From Chitinophaga sp. MM2321 (GTDB lineage Bacteria; Bacteroidota; Bacteroidia; Chitinophagales; Chitinophagaceae), in NCBI RefSeq assembly GCF_964033635.1, contig NZ_OZ035533.1:2666001-2730000 (forward strand): DNA of 64,000 nt, read 5' to 3'. The position numbers were made by a program, and so were the translations under genes. Shown piece by piece: positions 8,050-18,070 of this stretch. Under the pieces are notes generated by a model, which had not been told where the DNA came from, did no database searches, and saw only the letters and a list, made by a program, of their open reading frames with translations. Numbering within the stretch: position 1 is the first letter of the stretch; each line of letters starts with the position of its first letter.

Positions 8050-9750
8050 TTATAACTCCTGCCGCTTCAGTTCTTTCACCGCATGATCTGCTGCCCTTGC
8101 CGTGAGTGCCATATAGGTCAGGGACGGGTTTTGACAAGCAGAGGAAGTCATACAGGCGCCATCGGTTACAAATACATTCTTTGCCGTATGCACCTGGTTC
8201 CATTCATTGAGGATGGAAGTGCGTGGATCTTTACCCATGCGTGCTGTCCCCATTTCATGTATAGCCATTCCCGGATAGGAATTCCGGTTAAAGGGTTTTA
8301 CATTTTTTAATCCGGCGGCTTCCAGCATGGCTACTGCGTCCTGGTCCATATCTTTGCGCATCTGTAATTCATTCTCTTTAAACTCACAGTTAAAATGAAG
8401 AACGGGTTGCCCCCATGCATCCTGTATACTATGATCCAGGCTTACCTGGTTTTCATGATAAGGCAGGCATTCACCAAAGCCCATCAATCCCATTTGCCAG
8501 GGTCCTGGCTCTGTCAGATAGTCCTTAAAGGCGCCGCCTATCCCCAGCTCTGCAATGCCACGTGCCCAACCGCTACGACTGCTGTAGCCCGTATAACCGA
8601 AGCCTCTGAGGTATGATCGTTTATCTGTTCCCAGGTTTCTGAAACGTGGAATATAGAATCCGGCAGGACGCTGCCCATAATAATATTTATCCTGGAATTC
8701 ATCTGATGTACCACTGGCGCCTGCATGAAAGTGATGGTCCATCAGGTAATGCCCCAATATGCCGTTGTCGTTGCCCATTCCCTGCGGGAAGCGATCGGAG
8801 GTGGAGTTGAGCAGGAGAAAAGTACTGCCCAGTGTAGAAGCGTTCAGGAATATAATGCGTGCATAATATTCGGTTACTTCTTTGGTATGTTTGTCGATCA
8901 CCCTGACACCGGTGGCCTTACTTTTACTTTCATCATAAATTATTGAATTTACAATGGAGTCGGGCCGCAGGGTAAGGTTGCCGGTTTTTACGGCTGCCGG
9001 CAGTGTAGATGATTGTGTGCTGAAGTAGGCGCCGAAAGGGCATCCCCGGCTACAGCGATCCCGGTACTGGCATTTGCCTCTGTCGCCGATAGGTTGTGTG
9101 AGATTGGCCGTGCGGAAGATAGTCATCTTACGCCCGGGGAAAGTGCCTTCTATTCTGCCTTTCACCTGTTTTTCGAAACAATTCATTTCCATCGGCGGTT
9201 GGAAGATGCCATCCGGTAAATGTGGCAATCCTTCTGCCTGTCCGCTGATACCTGCAAAGGCTTCCACATGATCATACCAGGGTGCAATATCTTTATACCG
9301 GATCGGCCAGTCGATGCCGATACCTTCTTTTGCATTAGCTTCGAAATCCATATCGCTGAGCCGTAGCGACCCGCGTCCCCACATAATCGAACGGCCACCG
9401 ACAATGTCTGCACGCGCCCAATCAAAGCGTTTCTGCTCTGTATATGGACTATCCACATCTTTCATCCAGTAGCTTTGATTGAATCCGTTGTAAATACCTT
9501 CCCGTCTGAGATAAGGATGCTCTTCTTTATTGGTGGGGGTAAGTTTACCGCGAAGTGGTATTTCCCAAGGGGCCTCTGTAGCGTTTACATAATCCTTAAT
9601 ATGCTCCAGCTGTTTGCCGCGTTCCAGCATCAATACTTTAAGTCCCTTCTCGCACAGTTCTTTGGCAGCCCAGCCACCGCTGATACCAGAGCCTACAACA
9701 ATAGCATCATAAGTGTTAGCTGCTTTCGCCTTGAGATTTAAATTTATCAT
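8050..9750 (-). CDS. GMC-family FAD-dependent oxidoreductase
   Basis: The protein has 566 residues. The N-terminal ADP-binding motif GSGISGGWAAKELCEKGLK followed by LMLERGK marks a Rossmann FAD site (about 21-46). The C-terminus has the GMC_oxred_C pattern FVTDGACMTSSACQNPSLTYM followed by AADHAV. A Cys-containing segment RGKCQYRDRCSRGCPFGAY is typical of the gluconate/sorbose-dehydrogenase-like GMC branch of Bacteroidota. Members oxidise alcohol groups of sugars or polyols. The usual small Tat-exported partner subunit is not next to it, and no Tat signal is visible. Substrate unknown. Confidence 0.9.
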   Translation of the reverse strand: MINLNLKAKAANTYDAIVVGSGISGGWAAKELCEKGLKVLMLERGKQLEHIKDYVNATEAPWEIPLRGKLTPTNKEEHPYLRREGIYNGFNQSYWMKDVDSPYTEQKRFDWARADIVGGRSIMWGRGSLRLSDMDFEANAKEGIGIDWPIRYKDIAPWYDHVEAFAGISGQAEGLPHLPDGIFQPPMEMNCFEKQVKGRIEGTFPGRKMTIFRTANLTQPIGDRGKCQYRDRCSRGCPFGAYFSTQSSTLPAAVKTGNLTLRPDSIVNSIIYDESKSKATGVRVIDKHTKEVTEYYARIIFLNASTLGSTFLLLNSTSDRFPQGMGNDNGILGHYLMDHHFHAGASGTSDEFQDKYYYGQRPAGFYIPRFRNLGTDKRSYLRGFGYTGYSSRSGWARGIAELGIGGAFKDYLTEPGPWQMGLMGFGECLPYHENQVSLDHSIQDAWGQPVLHFNCEFKENELQMRKDMDQDAVAMLEAAGLKNVKPFNRNSYPGMAIHEMGTARMGKDPRTSILNEWNQVHTAKNVFVTDGACMTSSACQNPSLTYMALTARAADHAVKELKRQEL

Positions 9751-9850
9751 GTATTAAGTATATCTTCCTAGAAAAGTAGCAAAATATTTATAGAAAGATG
9801 AAAATATTGTGCGACCGGGATAAAAACAAAGTGCTGTACCTGCAGTGAAG

Positions 9851-9903
9851 TACTATAAAACAAAAAGCCCTGCGAAGGTCGCAGGGCTTTTTGTTTTATA
9901 GTA
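9851..9903. terminator. Strong terminator after the sulfatase operon, 25-bp perfect stem
   Basis: The arms 9851-9875 and 9879-9903 are perfectly complementary with a 3-base loop. The GC core is flanked by A/T tracts on both sides, so it can end transcription in either direction. It lies 16 bp beyond the sulfatase stop codon at the end of the minus-strand operon. Confidence 0.92.
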
Positions 9904-9918
9904 CCGGTTTCATTCGTT

Positions 9919-11343
9919 TTATTGCGCACTACCCTTCCCTAACAAAGGAAATACATCGCTTTCAATATGTGCTGCTTTTATATAGCCACTCATCTTTTTT
10001 ACGATGGCGGCATGCGAGGCAGCAACATTGTTTTGTTCACCGGGATCTGTATCAAGGTTGTACAGTTCCAATGGCGCATTGCTGTCTTGCACATTCAGCC
10101 GTACAGCTTTCCATTTACCCATACGCAAAGCCTGTCTTCCGCCATCTTCGTGGAATTCCCAGTACAGGTAAGTATGTTGAGCCTGTTTTCTTTTGCCCAG
10201 TAAAGTAGGCAGAAAAGAAATCCCATCGGTATACTTTGGTTTGGGCGCTCCGGTGATGTCAGTGAATGTAGGCATGAGGTCCCAGAAGGCGCCGGTAAAG
10301 TTGCTTTTACTGCCTTCCTTTACTTTGCCGGGCCACTTCACGATGAAGGGAGTTTTAATACCGCCTTCATAGAGATCACGCTTGTAACCACGCAAACCAG
10401 CGGAACTGTTGAAGAATACCGGGTCAGCGCCACCTTCCTTATGCGCGCCATTATCACTGCTGAAAATAACGATGGTTTTTTCCGTGAGCCCCAGTGCATC
10501 CAACTTGTCGAGAATCTGTCCTACATAAGCATCCATGCGGCTTACCATGGCGGCGTAGGTAGCGTGTGGTTTTGCTACGGAAGCATAACCTGCTACTTTG
10601 GCATTGGGGCCGTAATCATTGCCTTTATAAGGACGTTCTTCAAAGCTGTTTTCATATTGTTTATAATATTCATCATCGGGTCCCTGTAATTCTGCATGCG
10701 GCAATGTGGTAGGCGCAAACAGGAAGAAGGGTTTGTCTTTGTTGTCCTGGATGAAAGCCAGTGTTTTTTCCTGGATCAGTGCAGGTGCATAGATCTTTTG
10801 CTGTGTGAGGTGGTTGCCGGTCAGCTCCACTTTTTCATTATTACTCCAGAGATGTGTGGGATAATAACGGTGCGATTGCCGCTGGCAATTATAACCGAAG
10901 AAAACATCAAAGCCTTTTTTATCAGGGGCGCCGGTAGTACCTACCATGCCCAGTCCCCACTTGCCGAACGCGCCGGTGGTATAGCCGGCCTGTTGCAGCA
11001 GCTTCGCGTAGCTCTGCACCGTGTCTGCCAGTGGCTCCTGTCCTTCGGGTTCTATTTCCTTGTTACCGCGCACAAAAGTATGCCCTGTATGTTGTCCTGT
11101 AAGCAGGGATGAACGGGAAGGCGCACACACAGTAGTACCTGCATAGAACTGGGTGAAGCACATGCCTTGTTTTGCAAGCCGGTCGATGTTAGGCGTTTTG
11201 ATCTTTGTTTGTCCATATGCACCCAGGTCGCCGTAACCCAGGTCATCAGCCAGGATAAAAACAATGTTCGGACGATCCTGCGCTTTCAGGGCGGTAGCTG
11301 CGAGCAGCATACCTGTCAGCGCAAGAAGTGTAATCTTTTTCAT
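9919..11343 (-). CDS. Sulfatase (formylglycine-dependent, S1-type arylsulfatase family)
   Basis: The protein has about 474 residues with a signal peptide (MKKITLLALTGMLLAATALKAQ). The maturation motif CAPSRSSLLTG (Cys73) is the C-x-P-S-R signature converted to formylglycine, and NIVFILADDLGYGD supplies the paired Asp metal ligands. Later motifs IFSSDNGAHKEG and KRDLYEGGIKTPFIVKWPG are typical of the family. An earlier in-frame ATG at 11379 would overlap the upstream susD stop and delay the signal peptide, so I use 11343. Standing at the end of the SusC/SusD operon, it probably removes sulfate esters from the imported or surface-bound glycan in the periplasm. The exact substrate subfamily is not clear by eye. 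Confidence 0.93.
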   Translation of the reverse strand: MKKITLLALTGMLLAATALKAQDRPNIVFILADDLGYGDLGAYGQTKIKTPNIDRLAKQGMCFTQFYAGTTVCAPSRSSLLTGQHTGHTFVRGNKEIEPEGQEPLADTVQSYAKLLQQAGYTTGAFGKWGLGMVGTTGAPDKKGFDVFFGYNCQRQSHRYYPTHLWSNNEKVELTGNHLTQQKIYAPALIQEKTLAFIQDNKDKPFFLFAPTTLPHAELQGPDDEYYKQYENSFEERPYKGNDYGPNAKVAGYASVAKPHATYAAMVSRMDAYVGQILDKLDALGLTEKTIVIFSSDNGAHKEGGADPVFFNSSAGLRGYKRDLYEGGIKTPFIVKWPGKVKEGSKSNFTGAFWDLMPTFTDITGAPKPKYTDGISFLPTLLGKRKQAQHTYLYWEFHEDGGRQALRMGKWKAVRLNVQDSNAPLELYNLDTDPGEQNNVAASHAAIVKKMSGYIKAAHIESDVFPLLGKGSAQ

Positions 11344-11369
11344 AATCATTACATTCGGTTTAATGTTGC

Positions 11370-13148
11370 TTATTTCCATTGCGGGTTCTGTGTCAGATTC
11401 GGATTCAATACCGTTTGATTAGACGGGATCGGATACAAATAATAATAGTCCGGGAATGGTGAAGGTGGCACTTTTTCGTAGGCAATATAACCTTCTGTTG
11501 CGCCATTTTCAATAGGAATTATACTGTTGGCAGATACGTCTGTTCCTTTTTTGATCCATCTACCCATTTTACGTTGAAGGGCATACTCCATTTTTTTCCA
11601 GCGACGGAGATCATCGAAGCGGAAAGACTCACCCATTAATTCTATTGCGCGCTCCCTGCGGATTTCCCAGAGTATAGGCGTTACAGTTGGATCGCGGGTA
11701 GGATCATTGGGGATGGCAGCTATCTGCAAAGCGGCCACGCCGCCGCGTGCACGCAGCTTATTGATGGTCTGGTCTGCAATGCCCTGATCAAATTCACCCA
11801 GTTCATATTTGGCTTCTGCATAGTTTACCAGCACTTCCGCCATGCGGAAGATGGGTGCATCATTCACATCCAGGTTCTGAATATACTGGATCTTGTTGCT
11901 GAATTTATAAAAGCGGTAACCGGTATAAGTGACGTTGAATGGTTGTCCATTGTTATCATCCACAAAATGAGGTTCCTGCCGCACCACCAGCCCCTGCCAG
12001 TTGAGGGTTGGCAACGTTTTATTTTTGGGGCCTGAAATAGCTGCCATGATGGAAAAATATTCCTGGTCTGCTGCATTACCGGTTGGCTGCCATTCCATGC
12101 TGGGATGGTTTACCAGTACTTTAAACGGCGGAGGTACGGTATAGTATAAACGTTTATCGCGGTTCCTGAATTCTGTGTAGGGAGATTTATCACCGGCAAA
12201 CAAAGTACTTGTCCAGCGGGTTTGTCCATCTGTCATCAGGTACATATCGGCCGCCCTTTTGGTGAGGTCCCATCTGCCGGCGGAGTTCCTGGCCCTGGAT
12301 GCAAGTACATGTGATACCTGTGTTTGCTCATATTGTTTGTACAACAGGATACCCGGAATATTAGCCAGTGATTCGCTGTTGAATTCTTCATCATAGTTAG
12401 GATGCAGTGCCGGAAAATCCGCTATCAGCTTGGCGGCAGCATCTGCACTTGCACGAAGGTAAGGTTGAGGATCACCCAGGTTATGGTATTTGCGCCAGGT
12501 ACCTTCTACCAGGCCAAACCTGACGATCATCGCGCGTACTACATTTACATCGATCGTATTGGGTCCGTCGCCATCCGGTTTGATATGTTGTTCTGCCCAT
12601 TGCAACTGTTCCAGTATTTTCTGTGTTACTTCTGCCCTGGGTGTTCTTTTGGCATAGAGGGCATCCACATCACTGTCTGTGAGGGCGTTTTCCACCCAGG
12701 TGATATCACCGTATTTATTGACCAGGTTAGCATAACTATATGCACGGAAGAAGTACCCCACACTGCGCCAGTGGTCTTTATCTGCATCGGAGATCGCCGC
12801 ATTGCTAAGGTTGTCGAGCATAATATTCACTGCCCTGATTTTTGCATAAGGGTCTGTGTAATCAGCTGAGCTGGAAGGAATCACTATCCGTTGCCAAATC
12901 CAGTCGGCCTCGCCGTTGGGGTTGGCATTGAGAAACAGGTCACCATTGAATTCCTTGTCCACATTTGCAGGATCATAGCCGGGGAACACTTCGTAAAACT
13001 GCCAGGCATATGCTTTGATATTATCGTATTTGGTAAAAGTAGTTTTCTCTGTGAGCTGGTCTTTCGGCTGCAGATCGAGTTTGTTGCTGCATCCCTGCAT
13101 CAGCAGTGCGGCAGTAACTATGATAAGTATATTTTTTAAACTGGTCAT
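11370..13148 (-). CDS. SusD/RagB-family nutrient-binding lipoprotein
   Basis: The protein has 592 residues. The signal peptide ends in a lipobox (LLMQGCSNK), so it should be anchored in the outer membrane. The SusD fold is indicated by a TPR-like helical core (WRSVGYFFRAYSYANLVNKYGDI), RMAEVLVNYAEAKYELGEF, IRRERAIELMGESFRFDDLRRW, and the C-terminal YPIPSNQTVLNPNLTQNP. It caps the SusC channel and binds glycan. The stop lies 17 bp from the upstream susC stop, which fits a co-transcribed pair. Confidence 0.95.
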   Translation of the reverse strand: MTSLKNILIIVTAALLMQGCSNKLDLQPKDQLTEKTTFTKYDNIKAYAWQFYEVFPGYDPANVDKEFNGDLFLNANPNGEADWIWQRIVIPSSSADYTDPYAKIRAVNIMLDNLSNAAISDADKDHWRSVGYFFRAYSYANLVNKYGDITWVENALTDSDVDALYAKRTPRAEVTQKILEQLQWAEQHIKPDGDGPNTIDVNVVRAMIVRFGLVEGTWRKYHNLGDPQPYLRASADAAAKLIADFPALHPNYDEEFNSESLANIPGILLYKQYEQTQVSHVLASRARNSAGRWDLTKRAADMYLMTDGQTRWTSTLFAGDKSPYTEFRNRDKRLYYTVPPPFKVLVNHPSMEWQPTGNAADQEYFSIMAAISGPKNKTLPTLNWQGLVVRQEPHFVDDNNGQPFNVTYTGYRFYKFSNKIQYIQNLDVNDAPIFRMAEVLVNYAEAKYELGEFDQGIADQTINKLRARGGVAALQIAAIPNDPTRDPTVTPILWEIRRERAIELMGESFRFDDLRRWKKMEYALQRKMGRWIKKGTDVSANSIIPIENGATEGYIAYEKVPPSPFPDYYYLYPIPSNQTVLNPNLTQNPQWK

Positions 13149-13165
13149 GTTCCTTGTTTTGCTGG

Positions 13166-16100
13166 TTAGAAGTTTACATTAACACCAAAACTATATTTCT
13201 TCATAAACGGGTAAATACCGCCATCGCTCACAATATCAGCTTCGGGGTCCATTCCGGCCGGCAGGTGATCGAAGGTGAAGAGATTTTCACCGGAAACGAA
13301 TACACGGATATTATCAATGAAGATGCGTTTCAGCAAATGTTTGGGTACAGCATATCCCAGTGTAATATTTTTCACACGCAGGTAAGCGCCGTCAGACATA
13401 TATTTTGTTTGCACATTCCTGCTGCTGGTGGTATTACCTGCTGCATCGGGATAACTTCTCGGATAGAAACCATCCGGATTTTCCGGCGTCCAGTAATTGA
13501 GGTTGTGTTTATAAAGTGTACCAAATTGGTTCAGATAAGGCCAGTAGAGCTGATCGCTCAACCACATATCTCTTTTACCAACTCCCTGTAAGAAAAAGGA
13601 GAAATCGAAATTTTTATAAGAGGCGTTCCCAAATACCCCGAACTGGAACCTGCGGCGGGCATTGCCAATCACTTTACGGTCACCGGAATTAGCCAGGGTA
13701 TTGTTGCCTGTAAAAATCACGCCGTCGCCATTAAGGTCCTCATAGCGCACATCACCGGGATTCTGCTGCACGCCTTTGCTACCGGCTACGCCAGACAGCA
13801 ACGTACCTTTTTGCAGGTTGGCATTCAGGGTACCTTTTTCAAAATCATCTATCGTAAAATATCCTTTGGTAACATATCCCCAGATCTCTCCGATTTCCTC
13901 TCCTACGTAATAGTTATCCAATTGACCGCTGGCATTGATGGTGAGCAATCCTGCGGGATTATTATAGCGGGTAATATAGGCGCGGCTGTCAGACAAATTG
14001 AAACCAATTGAATAACTGACTTCTTTAATTTTATCTTTCCACGACATTTCCCATTCCCATCCTTTTGATTGCAGATCGGCCACATTCTGCAATGGTGCAG
14101 CAGCGCCAAGAATAGCGGGCAAGTCAGCACCGGGCGCCAACATATTCAACGTGCTACGCTGGAACCAGTCGAAGCTGGTATTGAGCCGGCCTCTCAGCAA
14201 ACTGATATCTGTACCAAAGTTTAGTGTACGCACGGTTTCCCAGGTAAAGCTGGAGCTTACCAGTGCGGGCATATGCAGGGATAAATATTTGAGATTGGTG
14301 GCAGGGTCCGTCCAGGCTGCATTGTAGGTAGCCAGCCCCGGTACATATGGATAGTAATTGGGTGTACCATCCGTATTATTAACGACCTGGTTCCCTATTT
14401 CACCGAAAGAGCCCCTCAATTTAAACTGCGGTATTACATCTGCAAGTGGCTTCATAAATGATTCCTCACTTACATTCCAGCCGGCAGATACAGAAGGGAA
14501 GAAACCAAACCGCTGTGTAGCAGGAAACCTGCTTGATCCATCAAACCTGCCATTTACTTCCAGCAGGTATTTATTTTTATAGTCGTAGTTGATACGGCCA
14601 AAGTATCCGGAAATAGCATATTCCCCGAAGCTGTCATCGCCATCGATGGTGCCGGTGCTGGTTGAAAGCGACGGTACCTGGGAACTGAGCATGTCCAGCC
14701 TGTTGATCGTAAAGCTTTCCTGTTTACTGAGTTCCTGGTTGGTCCCCACCAGGAAGTTGAGGTGGTGATTGCCCAGCTCTTTGGTATAGTTGGCGTACAC
14801 ATTCAGCGCCTGATAAGTAGTTTGATTATTGGCGCGGGTGTAGCGGGTGTTGTTGTTCAGGAATTGCCTGTCGTAGGTAGCAGCGTTGATATATTCATTT
14901 TTATCCTGAATTTTGCGATCATCGCTGTTGCTCTTATTAAACGTATACTCGGCGGTTACTTTAAAACCGTTGAGCGGATTATATTCCAGCTTACCAAACA
15001 AACGCAGGTCATCTCCGAAGGTAGTATTTATGGGCTCTGTTTTCACCACATTATTGGGTGTGTTGTAAGGCAGTACATCTCCATTGGGAGCTGTACCAAA
15101 GCCGGTTGGCATGTAAGAGCTGTAGGTGATAGCATTATAAAACAAGCCGCTGTAATTGGCGGGTGTAGTGCGGTTACTGTTTTTATAAAAGAGATTTACA
15201 CTCGCATTCAGGTTTTTAGTCAGTTCAGTGCTCACATAGGTATTCAGATTATAGCGGGTGTATTTATCTTTGTTGGTCACCAGGATGCCATCTTCACCAG
15301 TATAACCACCTGATACGCGGAAGGTTGTTTTCTCTGAACCACCGCCGAAAGAGAAATTATGCAGCTGTTCAAATCCGCGGGTGAAAAGGTCGCCATACAG
15401 ATCCGTTTCTGCCAACGGATACATCAAACCGTTTACGGTGGTGCTACCATTCGGATATTTGCTATGATCCTGGTTGTATTCTTTCAGTAGGCCCAGCCAG
15501 GTATCTACATTCTGTCCTGTCCAGTACGAAGTAGTACCGAAGTCTTTCAGGGCGCTTACCAGTTCTATAGGTGTTGCTTTCTGCGGTAATGAAATGGGTG
15601 TGCTGGAAGTAAGGTTAGTGGAATAGTTGAATTTGATGGGCTGATTCTTTTTTCCTTTTTTTGTGGTAATGAGAATTACGCCAAAAGCAGCCCTGGCGCC
15701 ATAAATAGAGGCTGCAGCTGCATCTTTCAGAACCGTTACATTATCAATATCTTTTGGATTTACATCATCAATATCCATCGGCACATTGTCTACCAGTACC
15801 AGCGGAGCGCCTCCGTTGATAGAAGTAAATCCGCGGATATTGAGTGCTGTAGACGTACCTGGCTGACCAGATCCGAAAGTTACCTGTAAGCCAGGAACAG
15901 CACCCTGCAGGGCTTGTGATGCGGAGCTAACAGGTCTGTCGCCTAATACTTCATCCATTTTTACGGAGCTGACAGCACCGGTCAGATTAGCCTTTCTTTG
16001 GGAGCCATACCCTACTACCACCACTTCACTCATGGCGGAGAGGTCTTCCTGTAATACTACTTTTATTTCCTGCGAACCGGCTTTTATTTCCTGTTGTACA

Positions 16101-16681
16101 TACCCGATAGAACGGATGATCAATATCGATGCATCGCTTTGTACGTTGAGTGAAAATTCTCCCTGGTCATTGGTGATGGTACCATTGGAGGTTCCTTTTT
16201 CGAGGATACTTACACCGGGTACAGGCAAGCCTTTGCTGTCGGTTACTTTTCCTTTTACGGGCAGTTTTACCAGCGCTGGTTCACTGGCAGCCGGTATCGG
16301 TTTGCTGCCAATAAGAATAAGCCTATTTTCAATCCTGTAGGTCAATGGTTGTTTATTGAGTACAGTTGCCAATACTTCCTGGATGGAAGCATCTTTTACG
16401 TGAATGGTTACGGGAGATGCTTTCTCCAGCAATTCTGTACTGAACAACACATCGTAACCTGTCTGCCTTTTGATCTCCGCAAATACCTTCTTCAGTGAAG
16501 CCTGTTCAAGCTTCATCGTGATTTGCTGAGAAAATGCTGTTGCTGATACCTGGAGGCATGCAACAGTCAGTAAAAGGAAAGTCAGTTTCATGACATTCAT
16601 TAATTTAATTAGACGAGGATTCCCGGGAGTTTTGCTGTTGACCGGGCAAAACTCTCCCTTGTATGGATTTCTGAAATGCAT
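13166..16681 (-). CDS. SusC/RagA TonB-dependent transporter with N-terminal STN signalling domain
   Basis: The protein has 1171 residues. After a leader (FLLLTVACLQVSATAFSQ) comes an STN domain (about 50-115, with ASLKKVFAEIKRQTGYDVLF), then a carboxypeptidase-regulatory-like domain (VKGKVTDSKGLPVPGVSILEKG), the SusC box MSEVVVVGYGSQRKANLTGAV, the plug, and a 22-strand barrel ending in YSFGVNVNF. The STN domain is the part that contacts a FecR anti-sigma factor, and fecR and an ECF sigma gene lie directly upstream. This transporter is therefore likely both importer and sensor: ligand entry should trigger the sigma factor to transcribe this operon. Confidence 0.96.
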   Translation of the reverse strand: MHFRNPYKGEFCPVNSKTPGNPRLIKLMNVMKLTFLLLTVACLQVSATAFSQQITMKLEQASLKKVFAEIKRQTGYDVLFSTELLEKASPVTIHVKDASIQEVLATVLNKQPLTYRIENRLILIGSKPIPAASEPALVKLPVKGKVTDSKGLPVPGVSILEKGTSNGTITNDQGEFSLNVQSDASILIIRSIGYVQQEIKAGSQEIKVVLQEDLSAMSEVVVVGYGSQRKANLTGAVSSVKMDEVLGDRPVSSASQALQGAVPGLQVTFGSGQPGTSTALNIRGFTSINGGAPLVLVDNVPMDIDDVNPKDIDNVTVLKDAAAASIYGARAAFGVILITTKKGKKNQPIKFNYSTNLTSSTPISLPQKATPIELVSALKDFGTTSYWTGQNVDTWLGLLKEYNQDHSKYPNGSTTVNGLMYPLAETDLYGDLFTRGFEQLHNFSFGGGSEKTTFRVSGGYTGEDGILVTNKDKYTRYNLNTYVSTELTKNLNASVNLFYKNSNRTTPANYSGLFYNAITYSSYMPTGFGTAPNGDVLPYNTPNNVVKTEPINTTFGDDLRLFGKLEYNPLNGFKVTAEYTFNKSNSDDRKIQDKNEYINAATYDRQFLNNNTRYTRANNQTTYQALNVYANYTKELGNHHLNFLVGTNQELSKQESFTINRLDMLSSQVPSLSTSTGTIDGDDSFGEYAISGYFGRINYDYKNKYLLEVNGRFDGSSRFPATQRFGFFPSVSAGWNVSEESFMKPLADVIPQFKLRGSFGEIGNQVVNNTDGTPNYYPYVPGLATYNAAWTDPATNLKYLSLHMPALVSSSFTWETVRTLNFGTDISLLRGRLNTSFDWFQRSTLNMLAPGADLPAILGAAAPLQNVADLQSKGWEWEMSWKDKIKEVSYSIGFNLSDSRAYITRYNNPAGLLTINASGQLDNYYVGEEIGEIWGYVTKGYFTIDDFEKGTLNANLQKGTLLSGVAGSKGVQQNPGDVRYEDLNGDGVIFTGNNTLANSGDRKVIGNARRRFQFGVFGNASYKNFDFSFFLQGVGKRDMWLSDQLYWPYLNQFGTLYKHNLNYWTPENPDGFYPRSYPDAAGNTTSSRNVQTKYMSDGAYLRVKNITLGYAVPKHLLKRIFIDNIRVFVSGENLFTFDHLPAGMDPEADIVSDGGIYPFMKKYSFGVNVNF

Positions 16682-16756
16682 ACATTTGCTTGATTAGGTG
16701 AAAAGATTAGTTTACTGAATAACGCGTTTGGTAACTGTTTTTTACCTTGTTTTACG

Positions 16757-16782
16757 ACCGGTTATGTTGACGCATAACCGGT
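16757..16782. promoter_or_regulatory. 10-bp perfect inverted repeat between fecR-like and susC-like genes
   Basis: Arms 16757-16766 and 16773-16782 flank a 6-base loop. A T-rich run follows only on the plus strand, opposite to the genes. It may reduce read-through from the regulatory genes into susC, or lie in the susC promoter region controlled by the ECF sigma factor. Confidence 0.4.
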
Positions 16783-16836
16783 TATTTTTTGGTTGATTTA
16801 AAAAAATTATAAGATCCCTCCTTGTTTTTTGGTTTG

Positions 16837-17967
16837 CTATTTTACTTTTATTGTTCTTTCATCAATATAGAATTTCAGGCCACCGGTAAATTCGAGCATC
16901 TCTAATACCTTTGACAGTGGCTCATTCCGGGGTATGATCCCGTTATACCTGATCTTTGGAATGGTAGCCGGATCTACCCGGACATCGTACCAGCGGGACA
17001 GTTGTAACATGACCTCTGAAAGGTATGTGTCATTAAAAACGAAGTAGCCGTTTTTCCAGGCTATCGTTTCTTCCGCATTGGCCTTGCTTTTTTGCTGGGC
17101 GCCGGTTTGGTTGTTGATGCTGCATTGTTCACCTGGTTGCAGCAGGCTTCGTGCAGCGGCTGCGGTGGTGATGCTTACGCTGCCTTCCAGTAGTGTAGTG
17201 CGCTCCTGCGCATTATCATTATATGCATTTATATTAAAATGTGTACCCAGTACTTCCACGGTTTGCGTGGTGGTGCTCACTTTGAAAGGTCTGTTGGCAT
17301 CTTTTGCAATTTCAAAATAGGCTTCCCCGTCGAGTTGCACTTTACGCTCCCCTGCTGCAAAGGTGGCCGGGTAACTGAGGGAGGAAGCGGCATTGAGCCA
17401 AACCTTGCTGCCGTCCTGTAATACAATGCGGTATTGCCCTCCGCGGGGAGTGGCTATTTTATTGAAACCCGTATCAGCTTTATTGGTGCCGCCGGTAGCT
17501 TCATATACAATTTCACCTGTGGCTGTTTTATAAATCCGGAGGCCGGTCTGCCGGGCAATATCCCCGGAAGCGGCATCGCTGAGAGAAATCTGTTGTCCAT
17601 TGGACAGGGTAAGAACGGCCTTGTCGCCACCGGCAGGGATGTCGTGTGCCACATGCTTTGCTGCTGCCATAAACTTATGGGTGGCAGGTTTGTAAAGTGA
17701 AAAGCAGGTAATGATAATACCCGTGAGTGCAGCGGCGCTCAGGTACCAATACCTGATCAGGAACGGTTGTTGCTTCCCGGCAATACGGCGACGGATGTTG
17801 TCGTGCATTTGCTTTTCCACGCTTTCTTCATCCGGTAAGACCGTACCAGCCGCTATGGCAGCTTTTTCGGCTGCGATGCAGTAGTTGTTGTATATGGCTA
17901 TTTCCCGGTCAGTGGCTGTACCGTCGCTTATTTTCTCCAATAATTGCTGTAATGCTTCCTGTTCCAT
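16837..17967 (-). CDS. FecR-family anti-sigma factor
   Basis: The protein has about 376 residues. An N-terminal cytoplasmic anti-sigma region precedes one membrane helix (about 75-95, YWYLSAAALTGIIITCFSLY). The periplasmic part holds the FecR domain (TPRGGQYRIVLQDGSKVWLNA, then GEAYFEIAKDANRPFKV and VEVLGTHFNINAY) and the C-terminal DUF4974 region (WYDVRVDPATIPKIRYNG). I use ATG 17967; the upstream in-frame ATG at 18024 would add 19 atypical residues. It should hold the ECF sigma factor inactive until the STN domain of the downstream SusC signals. Confidence 0.93.
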   Translation of the reverse strand: MEQEALQQLLEKISDGTATDREIAIYNNYCIAAEKAAIAAGTVLPDEESVEKQMHDNIRRRIAGKQQPFLIRYWYLSAAALTGIIITCFSLYKPATHKFMAAAKHVAHDIPAGGDKAVLTLSNGQQISLSDAASGDIARQTGLRIYKTATGEIVYEATGGTNKADTGFNKIATPRGGQYRIVLQDGSKVWLNAASSLSYPATFAAGERKVQLDGEAYFEIAKDANRPFKVSTTTQTVEVLGTHFNINAYNDNAQERTTLLEGSVSITTAAAARSLLQPGEQCSINNQTGAQQKSKANAEETIAWKNGYFVFNDTYLSEVMLQLSRWYDVRVDPATIPKIRYNGIIPRNEPLSKVLEMLEFTGGLKFYIDERTIKVK

Positions 17968-18070
17968 TTTGGGTCTTATACCAGCAGGGCACTTCAAAGG
18001 AACACATCCCCTATACCGCAGCAAAAAAAAATGAGTAAATAACCAAATAAGTAAATAATACGTGGAGAAA